From: Azovibrio restrictus DSM 23866
GTDB taxonomy: Bacteria > Pseudomonadota > Gammaproteobacteria > Burkholderiales > Rhodocyclaceae
Assembly: GCF_000429665.1 (NCBI RefSeq)
Contig: NZ_KE386938.1
Span: 114,609 to 178,608, forward strand
Length of the DNA: 64,000 nt
Direction of reading: 5' to 3'
In this document: piece after piece, positions 8,738 to 17,955 of the stretch
Numbering within the stretch: position 1 is the first letter of the stretch
Layout: each line of letters begins with the position of its first letter
Translations under genes and position numbers: made by a program
The notes under the pieces: model-generated
What the model saw: only the letters and a program-made list of their open reading frames with translations
Databases searched by the model: none
What the model was told of the DNA's origin: nothing

Positions 8738-9340
8738 TCAGGCGGGGCGGTTGATCCGGGTGAGCCCCGCCTCGGTGCAGATCCAGTCCAGGGGCTGATC
8801 GTGGGCCGCCGGCCCGATGCTGGCCACCCGGTTCAGCTCGAAGCCGACCCCTATGCTCAGGGGCCGGGGCGCCAGGGCCGCCAGGGTGCGGTCAAAGAAA
8901 CCGCCGCCGTAACCCAGGCGGAAGCCGGCATCGTCGAAGGCGTTGAGGGGCAGGAGCAGCACGTCGGGCTGGACCCAGGGGCCGGCCACGGGGGTGGGGA
9001 TGCCGTAGCGGTCCGGCTCCAGGGGCGTGTCCCGGGTCCAGGGCCGGAAGGCCAGGGGCTGGGCCGGGGCGGTCACCACCGGCAGGGCCCCGGTGGCGCC
9101 CCGGGCCTGCCAGGCCTCCAGGGCGGCGCGGATGTCCGGTTCATGGTGGATGGGCCAGCAGAAGGCAATGCAGTCGCCGGGCGGTGCAGGAAACTGCCCC
9201 AGCAGCCGTTCCACGATCCGGGCCGACCACTCCTGCACCTGGCCGGGAGGCAGCTGGCGCCGGGCGGCAATCATGGTTTTGCGCAATTGTTCCCGGTCGG
9301 AGGGGGGGCTCTCCATGCTATGCTCGGATGCAGTTTTCAT
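8738..9340 (-). CDS. 5-formyltetrahydrofolate cyclo-ligase
   Basis: The 200-residue product is of the MTHFS/YgfA family, which converts 5-formyl-THF to 5,10-methenyl-THF with ATP. Recognisable parts are the basic N-terminal segment REQLRKTMIAARRQL, PDVLLLPLNAFD and the Gly-rich substrate loop GFRLGYGGGFFDRTL near residue 143-157. The start at 9340 is only 16 bases from the divergent slt start; an internal ATG at 9316 would give 192 residues and leave more room for promoters. I saw no 6S RNA beside it. Confidence 0.9.
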   Translation of the reverse strand: MKTASEHSMESPPSDREQLRKTMIAARRQLPPGQVQEWSARIVERLLGQFPAPPGDCIAFCWPIHHEPDIRAALEAWQARGATGALPVVTAPAQPLAFRPWTRDTPLEPDRYGIPTPVAGPWVQPDVLLLPLNAFDDAGFRLGYGGGFFDRTLAALAPRPLSIGVGFELNRVASIGPAAHDQPLDWICTEAGLTRINRPA

Positions 9341-9356
9341 CCGCCGAATCTAACAC

Positions 9357-11300
9357 ATGAAGTTGCGCCTCATCCTGGCCGGGCTTTGCCTGGCCGGCAG
9401 TCTTTCCCTTCCCGCCCTGGCTCAGGAAGTTCCCGGCGACAGCCAGTTCCTGGCGGCCCGGGAAGCCTTCCGGGTCGGTAACCGCCCCCGTCTCGAAGCC
9501 CTGGCCGGCGACCTGCGCGGCCACGTGCTGGCCGATTACGCCCAGTATTACCTGCTGCGCCAGGGCCTGGAAAACCAGGACCCGGGCGCCGTGCAGGCCT
9601 TCATCTCGCGCCAGGAGGGCGCTTACCTGGGAGACCGCCTGCGGGCCGACTGGCTCCGGGTGCTGGCCAAACAGGGGGCCTGGCAGGAGCTGCGCCAGCA
9701 GTTTGCCCAGCTGAAGGCCCCGGACCAGGAAGCCCGCTGCCTGGGCATCCAGGCCCGTCTGAACCTGCGTGAGGCCGCCGCCCTGGCCGACGGGGAAGCC
9801 CTGTGGCTGAACCTGACGGACGTGCCCGAAGCCTGCCAGCCCCTGTTCGAGATGATGGCCGACCGGGTCGGTACCGAGCAGCTGTGGACCCGGGTGCGGC
9901 TGCTGTTCGAGGTGAACAAGGTGGCCGGGGCGCGCCAGGTGCTGCGCACCCTGCCGCCTTCCCAGCAGCCGGACCCGCGCCAGCTGGACCTGGTGCTGGA
10001 CAAGACCGCTGCCTGGCTGGCCCGCCTCTCCCCGGCCAGCATCAAGGAGCGCAGCAGCCGCGAACTGCTGGCCCTGGCCATGCAGCGCCTGGCCCGCAAT
10101 GACCCGGCCTATGCCGCCAGCCAGCTGGAGCGCTGGGGCGCCCAGCTGGGGGAATCCGAAAAGGCCTGGGCCTGGGGCCAGGTGGCCTTGCAGGCGGCGC
10201 GCCGGCACATGGGGGCTGCGCCGGACTGGTTCGGCCGCAGCCAGCCCGGCCAGCTCTCCACCGAAGGCGCCGAGTGGCAGGTGCGCGCCGTGTTGCGCCA
10301 GCGGGACTGGGGCGCCGTGCGCGCTGCCATCGAAAGCATGCCCGCAACCCTGCGGGACAAACCCGAATGGACCTACTGGCTGGGCCGGGCCTATAAGGCC
10401 GGCGGCCGCCAGGAGGAAGCCCGACAGCTGTTCGAGCGGGTCGCCGGACAGCCCAGCTTCTACGGCAACCTGGCCGACGAGGAGCTGGGGCGCAGCATCG
10501 TCATTCCGCCCAAGGCGGCTCCGCTGCAGCCCCAGGAGCTGGCCCAGGCCCGCAATAATCCGGGGCTGGCCCGGGCCCTTGCCTTCTTCCGCCTCGACAT
10601 GCGCCTGGATGCCATCCGCGAGTGGAACTGGGCCATCCGCGACATGGACGATCGGCAACTGCTGGCCGCCGCCGAGCTGGCCCGCCAGCAGCAGATTTAT
10701 GACCGGGCCATCAACACCGCCGACCGGACCCGCAGCCAGCATGATTACGGCCTGCGTTTCCTGGCCCCCTTCGACACCCAGGTCCGGCCTGCCGCCCGGG
10801 AACAGTCCCTGGACGATGCCTGGGTCTATGGGTTGATGCGCCAGGAGAGCCGCTTCATCAGCAATGCCAAATCATCCGTCGGCGCCTCGGGCCTGATGCA
10901 GCTGATGCCGGCCACGGCCAAGTGGGTGGCGAGGAAGATCGGCCTCAAGGATTACGACCACCGCCGGGTGAATGATCCAGAGATCAACCTGCTCCTGGGC
11001 ACCTCCTACATGCGCATGGTGATGGAGGATCTGGACAACCATCCGGTGCTGGCCTCCGCCGCCTACAACGCCGGCCCGGGCCGGGCTCGCCGCTGGCGTG
11101 CCGAGGTACCCCTGGAAGGGGCCATTTACGCCGAGACCATCCCCTTCTCCGAGACCCGGGATTACGTGAAAAAAGTGATGAGCAACGCCGTCTATTACTC
11201 GGTGCTGTTCAACGGCCAGCCCGCTTCCCTGCGCGCCCGCCTGGGGATGGTGCCGGCCCGGCCGGCCGTGGACGCGCCCAAGACCCCGGATTTGCCTTAA
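9357..11300 (+). CDS. slt: Soluble lytic murein transglycosylase (Slt70-like)
   Basis: The 647-residue product starts with a signal peptide (LRLILAGLCLAGSLSLPALA). A long alpha-helical superhelix, typical of the Slt70 ring, runs to about residue 480. The C-terminal SLT domain has the catalytic glutamate in YGLMRQESRF near 495 and the motifs GASGLMQLMPATA and AYNAGPGRARRW. It cleaves the MurNAc-GlcNAc bond of peptidoglycan in the periplasm, leaving 1,6-anhydro ends. Confidence 0.93.
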   Translation: MKLRLILAGLCLAGSLSLPALAQEVPGDSQFLAAREAFRVGNRPRLEALAGDLRGHVLADYAQYYLLRQGLENQDPGAVQAFISRQEGAYLGDRLRADWLRVLAKQGAWQELRQQFAQLKAPDQEARCLGIQARLNLREAAALADGEALWLNLTDVPEACQPLFEMMADRVGTEQLWTRVRLLFEVNKVAGARQVLRTLPPSQQPDPRQLDLVLDKTAAWLARLSPASIKERSSRELLALAMQRLARNDPAYAASQLERWGAQLGESEKAWAWGQVALQAARRHMGAAPDWFGRSQPGQLSTEGAEWQVRAVLRQRDWGAVRAAIESMPATLRDKPEWTYWLGRAYKAGGRQEEARQLFERVAGQPSFYGNLADEELGRSIVIPPKAAPLQPQELAQARNNPGLARALAFFRLDMRLDAIREWNWAIRDMDDRQLLAAAELARQQQIYDRAINTADRTRSQHDYGLRFLAPFDTQVRPAAREQSLDDAWVYGLMRQESRFISNAKSSVGASGLMQLMPATAKWVARKIGLKDYDHRRVNDPEINLLLGTSYMRMVMEDLDNHPVLASAAYNAGPGRARRWRAEVPLEGAIYAETIPFSETRDYVKKVMSNAVYYSVLFNGQPASLRARLGMVPARPAVDAPKTPDLP

Positions 11301-11308
11301 AATCCGGG
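11285..11308 (+). repeat. Inverted repeat over the slt stop codon
   Basis: CCCGGATTT (11285-11293) and AAATCCGGG (11300-11308) form a perfect 9-bp stem that spans the slt stop codon. No T-run follows, so it is a weak terminator or an mRNA-end hairpin rather than a clear Rho-independent site. Confidence 0.45.
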
Positions 11309-11352
11309 CCTTGCCCAAGTCGTTCAAGCCAACCAATCCGTACGGGATAGCC

Positions 11353-12315
11353 ATGGAACAGAAGAAAGTCTTGCTGCTGGGAGGCAGCGGTTTTGTCGGT
11401 ACCTATATCGCCAACCGTCTTTCCGAACAGGGGGTCAAGGTCACCATCCCCACCCGCCGCCGGGACCGGACCAAGAAACTGATCATGCTGCCGGGGGTGG
11501 ACATGCCCGAAGCCGACATCAGCGATCCCGCCCAGCTGGAGGCCCTGATGCGGGGCCAGGACGCGGTGATCAACCTGGTGGGCATCCTGCACAGCCGGGA
11601 CGTGAAGCTGCCCTACAGCAAGGATTTCGAACGGGCCCACATCGACCTGCCCAGGAAGATCGTGGCGGCCTGCAAGGCCACCGGGGTGCGCCGCCTGGTG
11701 CACATGAGCGCCCTCAAGGCCGACGTGAATGGTCCTTCCGAATACCTGCGCTCCAAGGGCGAAGGGGAAAAGATCATCCTGGCCGCCCGGGGCGAGCTGG
11801 ACGTGACCGTGTTCCGCCCCTCGGTGATCTTCGGTTACGGCGATTCCTTCCTGACCCTGTTCGCCCGGCTCCTGAAAGCCTTCCCGGTGTTTCCCCTGGG
11901 CATGGGCCAGGCCCGCTTCCAGCCCGTCTGGGTGGCCGACGTGGCCGACGCCTTCGTGGATAGCCTGGAAAACCGGGATACCTTCGGTCAAGCCTATGAA
12001 CTGGTGGGGCCCCAGACCTACAGCCTCAGGGAGCTGGTCCAGTACGTGGCCCGGCTGACCCGGAGCAAGGCCCGCATCCTCGCCCTTTCTGAAGGATGGG
12101 CCTATGTCCAGGCCGGGCTTCTGTGGCTGCTGCCCAAGCCCATGATGTCCCCGGACAACCTGCGCTCCATGCAGCAGGACAGCGTTGCCGACGGTTCCGG
12201 CCAGACCCCTCCGGGCTGGCGGCCCACGGCCCTGGAGTCCATCGCGCCCACCTACATCGCCGGCAACAACCCCAAGGGGCGCCTGGACCGCTACCGCTGG
12301 TACGCCGGCCGCTGA
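11353..12315 (+). CDS. NAD(P)-binding atypical SDR, complex I NDUFA9-like family
   Basis: The 320-residue Rossmann protein has the dinucleotide loop [14 protein letters not shown] at residues 9-22 and the sequence blocks of the NDUFA9-like subfamily ([41 protein letters not shown]). The classical Tyr-x-x-x-Lys is replaced by an [10 protein letters not shown] segment, usual for these atypical SDRs. Substrate is unknown; relatives bind NADPH and some accompany respiratory or isoprenoid genes. The start is the ATG at 11353. A terminator lies 18 bases after the stop. Confidence 0.8.
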   Translation: MEQKKVLLLGGSGFVGTYIANRLSEQGVKVTIPTRRRDRTKKLIMLPGVDMPEADISDPAQLEALMRGQDAVINLVGILHSRDVKLPYSKDFERAHIDLPRKIVAACKATGVRRLVHMSALKADVNGPSEYLRSKGEGEKIILAARGELDVTVFRPSVIFGYGDSFLTLFARLLKAFPVFPLGMGQARFQPVWVADVADAFVDSLENRDTFGQAYELVGPQTYSLRELVQYVARLTRSKARILALSEGWAYVQAGLLWLLPKPMMSPDNLRSMQQDSVADGSGQTPPGWRPTALESIAPTYIAGNNPKGRLDRYRWYAGR

Positions 12316-12333
12316 TCCGGCCTGCCGCCCCCG

Positions 12334-12369
12334 CGCCTTGCCCTGCAGCTGCACGGCAAGGCGTTTTTT
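12334..12369 (+). terminator. Rho-independent terminator
   Basis: CGCCTTGCC (12334-12342) pairs perfectly with GGCAAGGCG (12355-12363) and is followed by six T residues. It sits between the SDR gene and cca, so cca needs its own promoter or readthrough. Confidence 0.88.
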
Positions 12370-12385
12370 CATCCAGGAGGCAGAG

Positions 12386-13627
12386 ATGCAGATCTATACC
12401 GTAGGCGGCGCCATCCGCGATGAACTGCTGGGTCGCCCCGTGTCCGACCGGGACTACGTGGTCGTGGGGGCCACTCCGGAAGCCATGCTGGCTGCCGGTT
12501 TCCGCCCCGTGGGCAAGGATTTCCCGGTGTTTCTGCACCCCCGGACCCAGGAGGAATACGCTCTGGCCCGGACCGAACGGAAAAGTGGTCACGGCTACCA
12601 TGGCTTCACCTTCCACACGGCCCCGGACGTGAGCCTGGAAGAGGACCTGGCCCGGCGGGACCTGACCATCAACGCCATGGCCCGGGGTGACGACGGGGTG
12701 CTGGTGGACCCCTTCAAGGGCCGCGCCGACCTGGAAGCCCGGGTGCTGCGCCACGTGGGGCCGGCCTTTGCCGAAGACCCGGTGCGCATCCTGCGGCTGG
12801 CCCGTTTCGCCGCCCGCTTCGGGGATTTTCAGGTGGCCCCGGAAACCCTGGCCTTGATGCGCCGCATGGTGGCCGAGGGGGAGGTGGACCATCTGGTGGC
12901 GGAGCGGGTCTGGCAGGAGCTTGCCCGGGGGCTGATGGAGGACTACCCGGAACGGATGCTGGAGGTGCTGCGCGAGTGCGGCGCCCTGGCCCGGCTGCTG
13001 CCCGAGGTGGCGGCTCTGTTCGGAGTGCCCCAGCGGCCCGAGTTCCATCCGGAAGTGGATACCGGCGCCCATCTGCTCCTGGTGCTCCAGGCGGCGGCGG
13101 CCATGGACCTGTCCCTGCCGGCCCGGTTTGCCGCCCTGACCCACGACCTGGGCAAGGGACTGACGCCGGCCGCCGAATGGCCCCGGCACCGGGACCACGA
13201 GGCGCGCGGCGAACCCCTGCTGCTGGCCCTGTGCGAACGTCTGCGGGTGCCGGTGGATTGCCGGGAGCTGGCGCGGCTGGTAATGCTGCTGCACGGCCAT
13301 GTGCATCGGGCCGGATGGGAGGAGGGCCAGTGGCAGCCCCTGGTGCTGGTCCAGGTGCTGGAGCGTTGCGACGTGCAGCGCCGCCCCGAGCGCTTCGAGG
13401 AGCTGCTGCTGGCCTGTGTGGCCGATCACCGGGGGCGCCTGGGCAGTGCCGCCGCGCCCTATCCCCAGCAGGCCCTCTGGCAGGCGGCTGCGGCGGCTTT
13501 CCGCAGCGTGGACGGGGGTGCCATTGCCCGGGCCTGCGCCGACAAGACGCGCATCCCGGAAGCCCTGCACCAGGCCCGGCTGGCGGCGGTGAGCGCCGCC
13601 GTGGCCCCGCTCACAGCCAGTGACTGA
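12386..13627 (+). CDS. cca: Multifunctional CCA tRNA nucleotidyltransferase
   Basis: The 413-residue product is a class II CCA-adding enzyme with the long, HD-containing layout of E. coli Cca (about 412 residues). The nucleotidyltransferase head has [21 protein letters not shown] with the catalytic aspartates, then [10 protein letters not shown] and [16 protein letters not shown]. The C-terminal HD phosphohydrolase domain has ALTHDLGKG near residue 255. The enzyme adds or repairs the 3' CCA of tRNAs. The start at 12386 follows AGGAGG. Confidence 0.95.
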   Translation: MQIYTVGGAIRDELLGRPVSDRDYVVVGATPEAMLAAGFRPVGKDFPVFLHPRTQEEYALARTERKSGHGYHGFTFHTAPDVSLEEDLARRDLTINAMARGDDGVLVDPFKGRADLEARVLRHVGPAFAEDPVRILRLARFAARFGDFQVAPETLALMRRMVAEGEVDHLVAERVWQELARGLMEDYPERMLEVLRECGALARLLPEVAALFGVPQRPEFHPEVDTGAHLLLVLQAAAAMDLSLPARFAALTHDLGKGLTPAAEWPRHRDHEARGEPLLLALCERLRVPVDCRELARLVMLLHGHVHRAGWEEGQWQPLVLVQVLERCDVQRRPERFEELLLACVADHRGRLGSAAAPYPQQALWQAAAAAFRSVDGGAIARACADKTRIPEALHQARLAAVSAAVAPLTASD

Positions 13628-13829
13628 CCAGGAGCAGCAGCAGGGAAAAAAGCAGGGTGGATGTGAAGGGAAAGAAGTAGTCCCGGCCCCGGTAGCGGCA
13701 GCTGAAATCCCCGGGCAGGCGGCCCAGGCCGAAGCGCTGGCGGAACCAGGGGGCCATCAGCCCCAGGATCATGATGGCCAGGCACAGGGTCAACAACCAT
13801 TTCAACACCGATTTGCTTCCTGTAACCAA
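13611..13829 (-). CDS. DUF2905 family small membrane protein
   Basis: The product has 72 residues with a helix near 10-26, a loop with the family signature [22 protein letters not shown], and a second helix near 55-70. DUF2905 proteins are widespread, unstudied membrane proteins. The gene overlaps the cca 3' end by 17 bases on the opposite strand. The ATG at 13829 or a GTG at 13808 could be the start; the latter gives a more typical N-terminus. Confidence 0.8.
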   Translation of the reverse strand: MVTGSKSVLKWLLTLCLAIMILGLMAPWFRQRFGLGRLPGDFSCRYRGRDYFFPFTSTLLFSLLLLLVSHWL

Positions 13830-13872
13830 AGTCGCATTTAATCACGCTTCCTTCCACATCCGACAGAGACCC

Positions 13873-14694
13873 ATGCCTAGTTCCCCCCCCCTCCAGCAAC
13901 ACCTTGTCGCCGGTCGTGAAGTCCTGGCCTGCCTGCCCGAGCAGGCCAGCCAGAAGCCGCCCCTGCTGTTCGTGCACGGGGCTTTCGCCGGTGCCTGGAT
14001 GTGGGCCGGGACCTTCCTGCCCTGGTTTGCCCAGGCGGGTTACCCCTGCTACGCCCTGTCCCTGCGGGGGCATGGCAACAGCGTCGAGCGGGACAGCATC
14101 GACTGGCTGAGCATTGCCGACTACGTGGAGGATGTGGCGGTGGTGGCCGACTGGCTGGGCCAGCCGCCGGTACTGCTGGGGCATTCCATGGGGGGCTTCG
14201 TGGTGCAGAAGTACCTGGAAACCCACCCGGCCCCGGCCGCCGTGCTGCTCTGTGCCGTGCCGCCCCAGGGGCTGGCCGCGTCCCAGTTCCACCTGCTGCT
14301 GCAGAAGCCCGGTCTGCTTCTGGAACTGAACCGGATTCTCGATGGTGGTGAACCGGGGCTGGAGATCATCCGGGAGGCCCTGTTCGCCCAGCCGGTCAGT
14401 GACGCGGTGCTGGAGGAATTCCGCCACCACATGCAGCTGGAGTCGCACCGGGCTATCTGGGACATGACCATGTTCAACCTGCCCGTGCTGCCGTTCCGGG
14501 AGCGGCCCCCCATGTTCATTGCCGGGGCCGAACTGGACCAGCTGGTGCCGGCCTTCCTGGTCCAGGCCACGGCCCACACCTACGGTCAGCAGGCCCACAT
14601 CTTCAAGGGGATGGGCCACGCCCTGAGCCATGAACAGGACTGGCCCCAGGTGGCCCAGACCCTGGGGCGCTGGCTGGACGGGCTGGGGTGCTGA
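13873..14694 (+). CDS. Alpha/beta-fold hydrolase
   Basis: The 273-residue protein has the full alpha/beta-hydrolase set: an oxyanion-region HGAFAGAW, the nucleophile elbow GHSMGG near residue 105, an acid in AGAELDQLVP near 220 and the catalytic histidine in GMGHAL near 250. The substrate cannot be told from sequence; a small ester or lipid is plausible. The ATG at 13873 fits the family length, though the frame is open further upstream. It is convergent with the yjfB-like gene, five bases apart. Confidence 0.85.
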   Translation: MPSSPPLQQHLVAGREVLACLPEQASQKPPLLFVHGAFAGAWMWAGTFLPWFAQAGYPCYALSLRGHGNSVERDSIDWLSIADYVEDVAVVADWLGQPPVLLGHSMGGFVVQKYLETHPAPAAVLLCAVPPQGLAASQFHLLLQKPGLLLELNRILDGGEPGLEIIREALFAQPVSDAVLEEFRHHMQLESHRAIWDMTMFNLPVLPFRERPPMFIAGAELDQLVPAFLVQATAHTYGQQAHIFKGMGHALSHEQDWPQVAQTLGRWLDGLGC

Positions 14695-14699
14695 AGGGC

Positions 14700-14897
14700 T
14701 CAGGCCATCAGGTCGATGTTCTGGCCCAGGTTGGGCGGATTGCTGGGGGCCGGCATCGGCGGCAGGGCTTCCAGCAGCTGGGCGGCGGACTGGGCCTGCA
14801 GTTCCATGGCCTTCTTGAGCACCAGGATGTTCACCGCGTCCCCGGTCTGGCCCTGGCTGGTGGCCATTGCAAGGCTATTGACGTTGCTGACTTCCAT
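14700..14897 (-). CDS. YjfB family putative motility protein
   Basis: The 65-residue product matches the YjfB family: a short N-terminus (MEVSNVNSLAMATSQ), a helix with VLKKAMELQAQSAAQLLEALP, and a C-terminal PNLGQNIDLMA. Members occur beside flagellar or secretion genes but have no firm function. The start at 14897 has a good AGGAAGAG site. Confidence 0.75.
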   Translation of the reverse strand: MEVSNVNSLAMATSQGQTGDAVNILVLKKAMELQAQSAAQLLEALPPMPAPSNPPNLGQNIDLMA

Positions 14898-14998
14898 GAG
14901 CTCTTCCTTAAGGCTTAGGGGATAGGTAGAGTATAGACTTATCAGAGTGACGGGAATTCCCAAGTCGCCGACCCTCATCGCCAGAGCCCCAGAACATC

Positions 14999-15973
14999 AT
15001 GTCAGAACAGGATTCAACGCCCAAGCCCACCCAGGTGCAGATCGCCGAGGCGATCCGCGCCAAGCGGGAACGCCGTGCCGGCCTCAGCATCCGCGAGGAG
15101 CTGGATGCCATGGAGGCCGCCCTCCTGGCGGATATCGACGCCTTCGACCTGGATGCTGCCGCCAAGCAGGTCCAGGCCCAGGAACAGAAGGTCAAGGGCC
15201 CGGGGCTGGCAGCGGATGCCGGGGCCCTGGCCTTCCCCGACATCGTGGCCGAGGGCGCTTCGCCCCGGGTGGTGGCGGAAGCCAAGGCCAAACCCAAGGC
15301 AGAAAGTGCGGCCCCTGCCGGCCTGCCGCTGGGGGCCGGCGGACTCCTGGAGCAGCTGCGCAGCGAGGCCGAGCGGCGCCAGAATCTCCAGGACGCGGAG
15401 CAGCGTCAGCTTTCCCTGGTGGAAGCCCAGCTGGACCGGGCCCTGCACCAGGTATTCGCCTACCTCCACGAACTGGTGCAGCAGCTCAACGTGATCAAGC
15501 CCCCGGTGCCGCGCGCCTATCTGGTGGCCGGCAGCCAGGAGCTCAAGGGCCTGAGCTGGGAACAGGGTTTCAGCGACTACCGCACCCGGCCCCAGAGCGC
15601 CGGGGCGAGCATGGAGTCGGTGAGTTTCACCTACAAGCTTGCAGGCAAGCAGCCCCTGGTGATGGAGCGGGACGGCACGGTGGCCGATGGCTTCCGGCAG
15701 CAGCTGTTCGACCTGAACCTGGCCTTCAAGGTGGAGGAGTTCCGCAACGAGCGCCGTTACCTGGAAAGGGCCCGTTTCATCGTCGCCCCGGAGGTGAAGG
15801 TGAACGTGCGCTGGGAGGCGGATTATGAAAAGGGCAAGCTGGTCGTGCAGGCGCGCAACCTGGAACGCCTGGGCACCACCCGCTACAGCTTTGATCCCGA
15901 CGCCCTGAACCAGGCCCTGCTGGACGAGTTCGGCCGCCTGGTGTTGGGCCACCCGCACCACTTCCCCCGCTGA
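14999..15973 (+). CDS. Hypothetical cytoplasmic protein with coiled-coil N-terminal half
   Basis: I do not recognise this 324-residue protein. Residues 10-65 are highly charged and helical (IRAKRERRAGLSIREELDAMEAAL, given here only as a region). An Ala/Lys/Pro-rich linker runs to about 110, then a helical stretch (near 115-165) and an alpha/beta C-terminal domain of about 150 residues (LKGLSWEQGFSDYRTRP, VEEFRNERRYLERARFI). There is no signal peptide or membrane helix. It converges with the ABC export operon one base from its last stop. Confidence 0.6.
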   Translation: MSEQDSTPKPTQVQIAEAIRAKRERRAGLSIREELDAMEAALLADIDAFDLDAAAKQVQAQEQKVKGPGLAADAGALAFPDIVAEGASPRVVAEAKAKPKAESAAPAGLPLGAGGLLEQLRSEAERRQNLQDAEQRQLSLVEAQLDRALHQVFAYLHELVQQLNVIKPPVPRAYLVAGSQELKGLSWEQGFSDYRTRPQSAGASMESVSFTYKLAGKQPLVMERDGTVADGFRQQLFDLNLAFKVEEFRNERRYLERARFIVAPEVKVNVRWEADYEKGKLVVQARNLERLGTTRYSFDPDALNQALLDEFGRLVLGHPHHFPR

Positions 15974-15974
15974 T

Positions 15975-16655
15975 TCAGCCCTCCAGGCGCCCGTCCACCA
16001 GGTGGATCTGGCGCCCGGTGCGGGCCGCCAGACCGGCGTCGTGGGTCACGGTGATCACTGTCTGACCCCGGGCTGCCAGGCTGGAGAAGATGTCGAACAC
16101 GATCTGCCCATTGCGGGAATCCAGATTGCCCGTGGGCTCGTCGGCCAGCAGGATCAGGGGATCATTGGCCAGGGCCCGGGCAATCGCCACTCGCTGCCGC
16201 TGACCGCCGGAAAGCTGGTCCGGGCGCTTGTCGTGGCCGCTTTCCAGGCCCAGTTCCGTGAGTAGCTGCCCGGCCCGGGCGCGCATGGCGTCTTCTTCCA
16301 GGCGGCCCAGCTTCTGCATGGGGATCATCACGTTCTGCAGCAGGGTGAATTCCGGCAGCAGGAAATGGAACTGGAACACGAAGCCCAGCTTGCCCAGGCG
16401 CAGCCGGGCCAGGGCCGCGCGCTCCAGCCGCGCCGTGTCCTGGCCGTCTATCCACAGCTCCCCGGCCGTGGGCGTGTCCAGGAGGCCGAGCAGGTAGAGC
16501 AGGGAGGACTTGCCCGAGCCCGAGGGGCCGGTGATGGCCACGAACTCGCCTGCCTCGATGCGCAGGTCGATGTCCTGCACCAGGGGCACGGGTTGCGGGC
16601 CGTCGTTCAGGATGCGGCTCAGCTTGCGGGTTTCCACCAGGGGCCGGGGCTGCAT
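15975..16655 (-). CDS. ABC transporter ATP-binding protein (MacB/LolD type)
   Basis: The 226-residue ATPase has Walker A GPSGSGKSS near residue 41, the Q-loop QFHFLLPEFTLLQN, the signature LSGGQRQRVAIARAL near 145 and Walker B LILLADEPTGNLD. The pattern is that of the LolD/MacB/FtsE group that works with FtsX-fold permeases. Its start overlaps the permease stop by one base, and the adaptor gene lies upstream, so the three genes form a tripartite exporter operon. Confidence 0.9.
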   Translation of the reverse strand: MQPRPLVETRKLSRILNDGPQPVPLVQDIDLRIEAGEFVAITGPSGSGKSSLLYLLGLLDTPTAGELWIDGQDTARLERAALARLRLGKLGFVFQFHFLLPEFTLLQNVMIPMQKLGRLEEDAMRARAGQLLTELGLESGHDKRPDQLSGGQRQRVAIARALANDPLILLADEPTGNLDSRNGQIVFDIFSSLAARGQTVITVTHDAGLAARTGRQIHLVDGRLEG

Positions 16656-17896
16656 CAGGCGGCCCCCCGGATGATGTCCACCGGGTTCAGGCGGGCGGCC
16701 TTCCGGGCCGGCAGCCAGGCGGCGAAGATGGCCGAAAGCAGGGCGAAGGCCGCTGCCACCCCGTAGGGTTGCAGGCCCCGGTCGAGGATGAAGCCGTTGG
16801 TGCGCACGAATCCCTCCATGTTGAAGCGGATGCCGGCAAGCATTTCCGTCAGTCCGTAGCCCAGGAGCCAGCCTGCCACGGTGCCGATCAGGCCCAGGAT
16901 CAGGCCCTGGATCATGAACACGGCGCGGATGTCGGCCTCCGACAGGCCGATGGACTTGAGGATGGCGATATCCCGGCGCTTCTCGTTGATCACCGTGGAG
17001 ATGATGTTGAAGATGCCGAAGGCGGCCACCACCAGGATGGCCCCCACCGCTGAATACATCACCCCGTTCTGGACCTTGAACAGGCCCAGCACGTTGGAGT
17101 AGCTCTCCTCCCAGGATTCCGCCTTGTAGCCGAAGCGGCCTTCCAGCTCCTGGGCCACCTGGCGGGCCAGGGTGACGTCGGGGATGCGGATGCGCACCTG
17201 GTTGATCACATTGGCCCGGTTGGCCAGCACCTGGGCCTTCTTGATCAGGCTGTAGGACTCGAAATTGTCCAGGGCCGTGACCCCGGTATTGAAGATGCCC
17301 ACCACCTTCATCTTCAGCACGGCCCCCACCGGGGAAGTGACCGAGAGCATCTCGCCCAGGCCTATACCCAGCTTCTTGGCCAGGCCGGCGCCGATGATGA
17401 CCCCGTTGGCATTGCTGTAGAGGGCGTCCAGGCTGCCCTCCACCATGTCCTGAGCGAGCTGGGTGACGCGCACTTCCTTTTTGGGGTCTATGCCCACCAG
17501 GGTGGCGGCAATGTCCCGGGAACCGTAGCGGAAGAACACCTGGGTGCGCAGGGTGGGGGCGCTGGCATAGGGGCCATCCTCCAGGGCGGCGAGGATTTCC
17601 CGGGAGTTGCGGATGCCCTTCAGCTCGTCCCGGGGCTTGAGCCCCTCCAGGCGCACCGCGCCCCGGGGGTAACGCAGGTCCACCGGCTGGCGCTCCGGGT
17701 CCCGGAACTCGTCCTTGATGATGATGTGGGGCCAGCTGTCGATCACCTGGGTGACGAAGTATTTCTGGAAGCCGCCCATCAGGGCCATCATGGCGATGAA
17801 GAAACCCACCCCCAGGGCCACCCCGGCCACGGAGACCAGGGTCTGCCGCTTGCGCTGTCCCAGGTGGCCCAGGGCCAGTTCGAGCACCAGGCCCAT
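16655..17896 (-). CDS. ABC transporter permease (MacB/LolC-like, FtsX fold)
   Basis: The 413-residue permease has an N-terminal helix (residues 20-45), a large extracytoplasmic MacB-like domain to about residue 275, then three helices in the C-terminal third (VGAILVVAAFGIFNIIS, MIQGLILGLIGTVAGWLLGYG, VAAAFALLSAIFAAWLPA). It ends RKAARLNPVDIIRGAA, typical of FtsX-fold permeases. No ATPase domain is fused, so it pairs with the adjacent ATP-binding gene. Confidence 0.9.
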   Translation of the reverse strand: MGLVLELALGHLGQRKRQTLVSVAGVALGVGFFIAMMALMGGFQKYFVTQVIDSWPHIIIKDEFRDPERQPVDLRYPRGAVRLEGLKPRDELKGIRNSREILAALEDGPYASAPTLRTQVFFRYGSRDIAATLVGIDPKKEVRVTQLAQDMVEGSLDALYSNANGVIIGAGLAKKLGIGLGEMLSVTSPVGAVLKMKVVGIFNTGVTALDNFESYSLIKKAQVLANRANVINQVRIRIPDVTLARQVAQELEGRFGYKAESWEESYSNVLGLFKVQNGVMYSAVGAILVVAAFGIFNIISTVINEKRRDIAILKSIGLSEADIRAVFMIQGLILGLIGTVAGWLLGYGLTEMLAGIRFNMEGFVRTNGFILDRGLQPYGVAAAFALLSAIFAAWLPARKAARLNPVDIIRGAA

Positions 17897-17955
17897 CTCA
17901 GTTGCCTCCGGCGGGCGGCGAGGCCCGGAGCGGGGGGCGGTTGCCGGGCCTCATC

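Noticed and set aside
9341..9356. 6S RNA gene beside the formyl-THF cyclo-ligase gene, as in many proteobacteria
   Set aside because: Only 16 bases separate the gene from the divergent slt gene and no suitable hairpin RNA is nearby.
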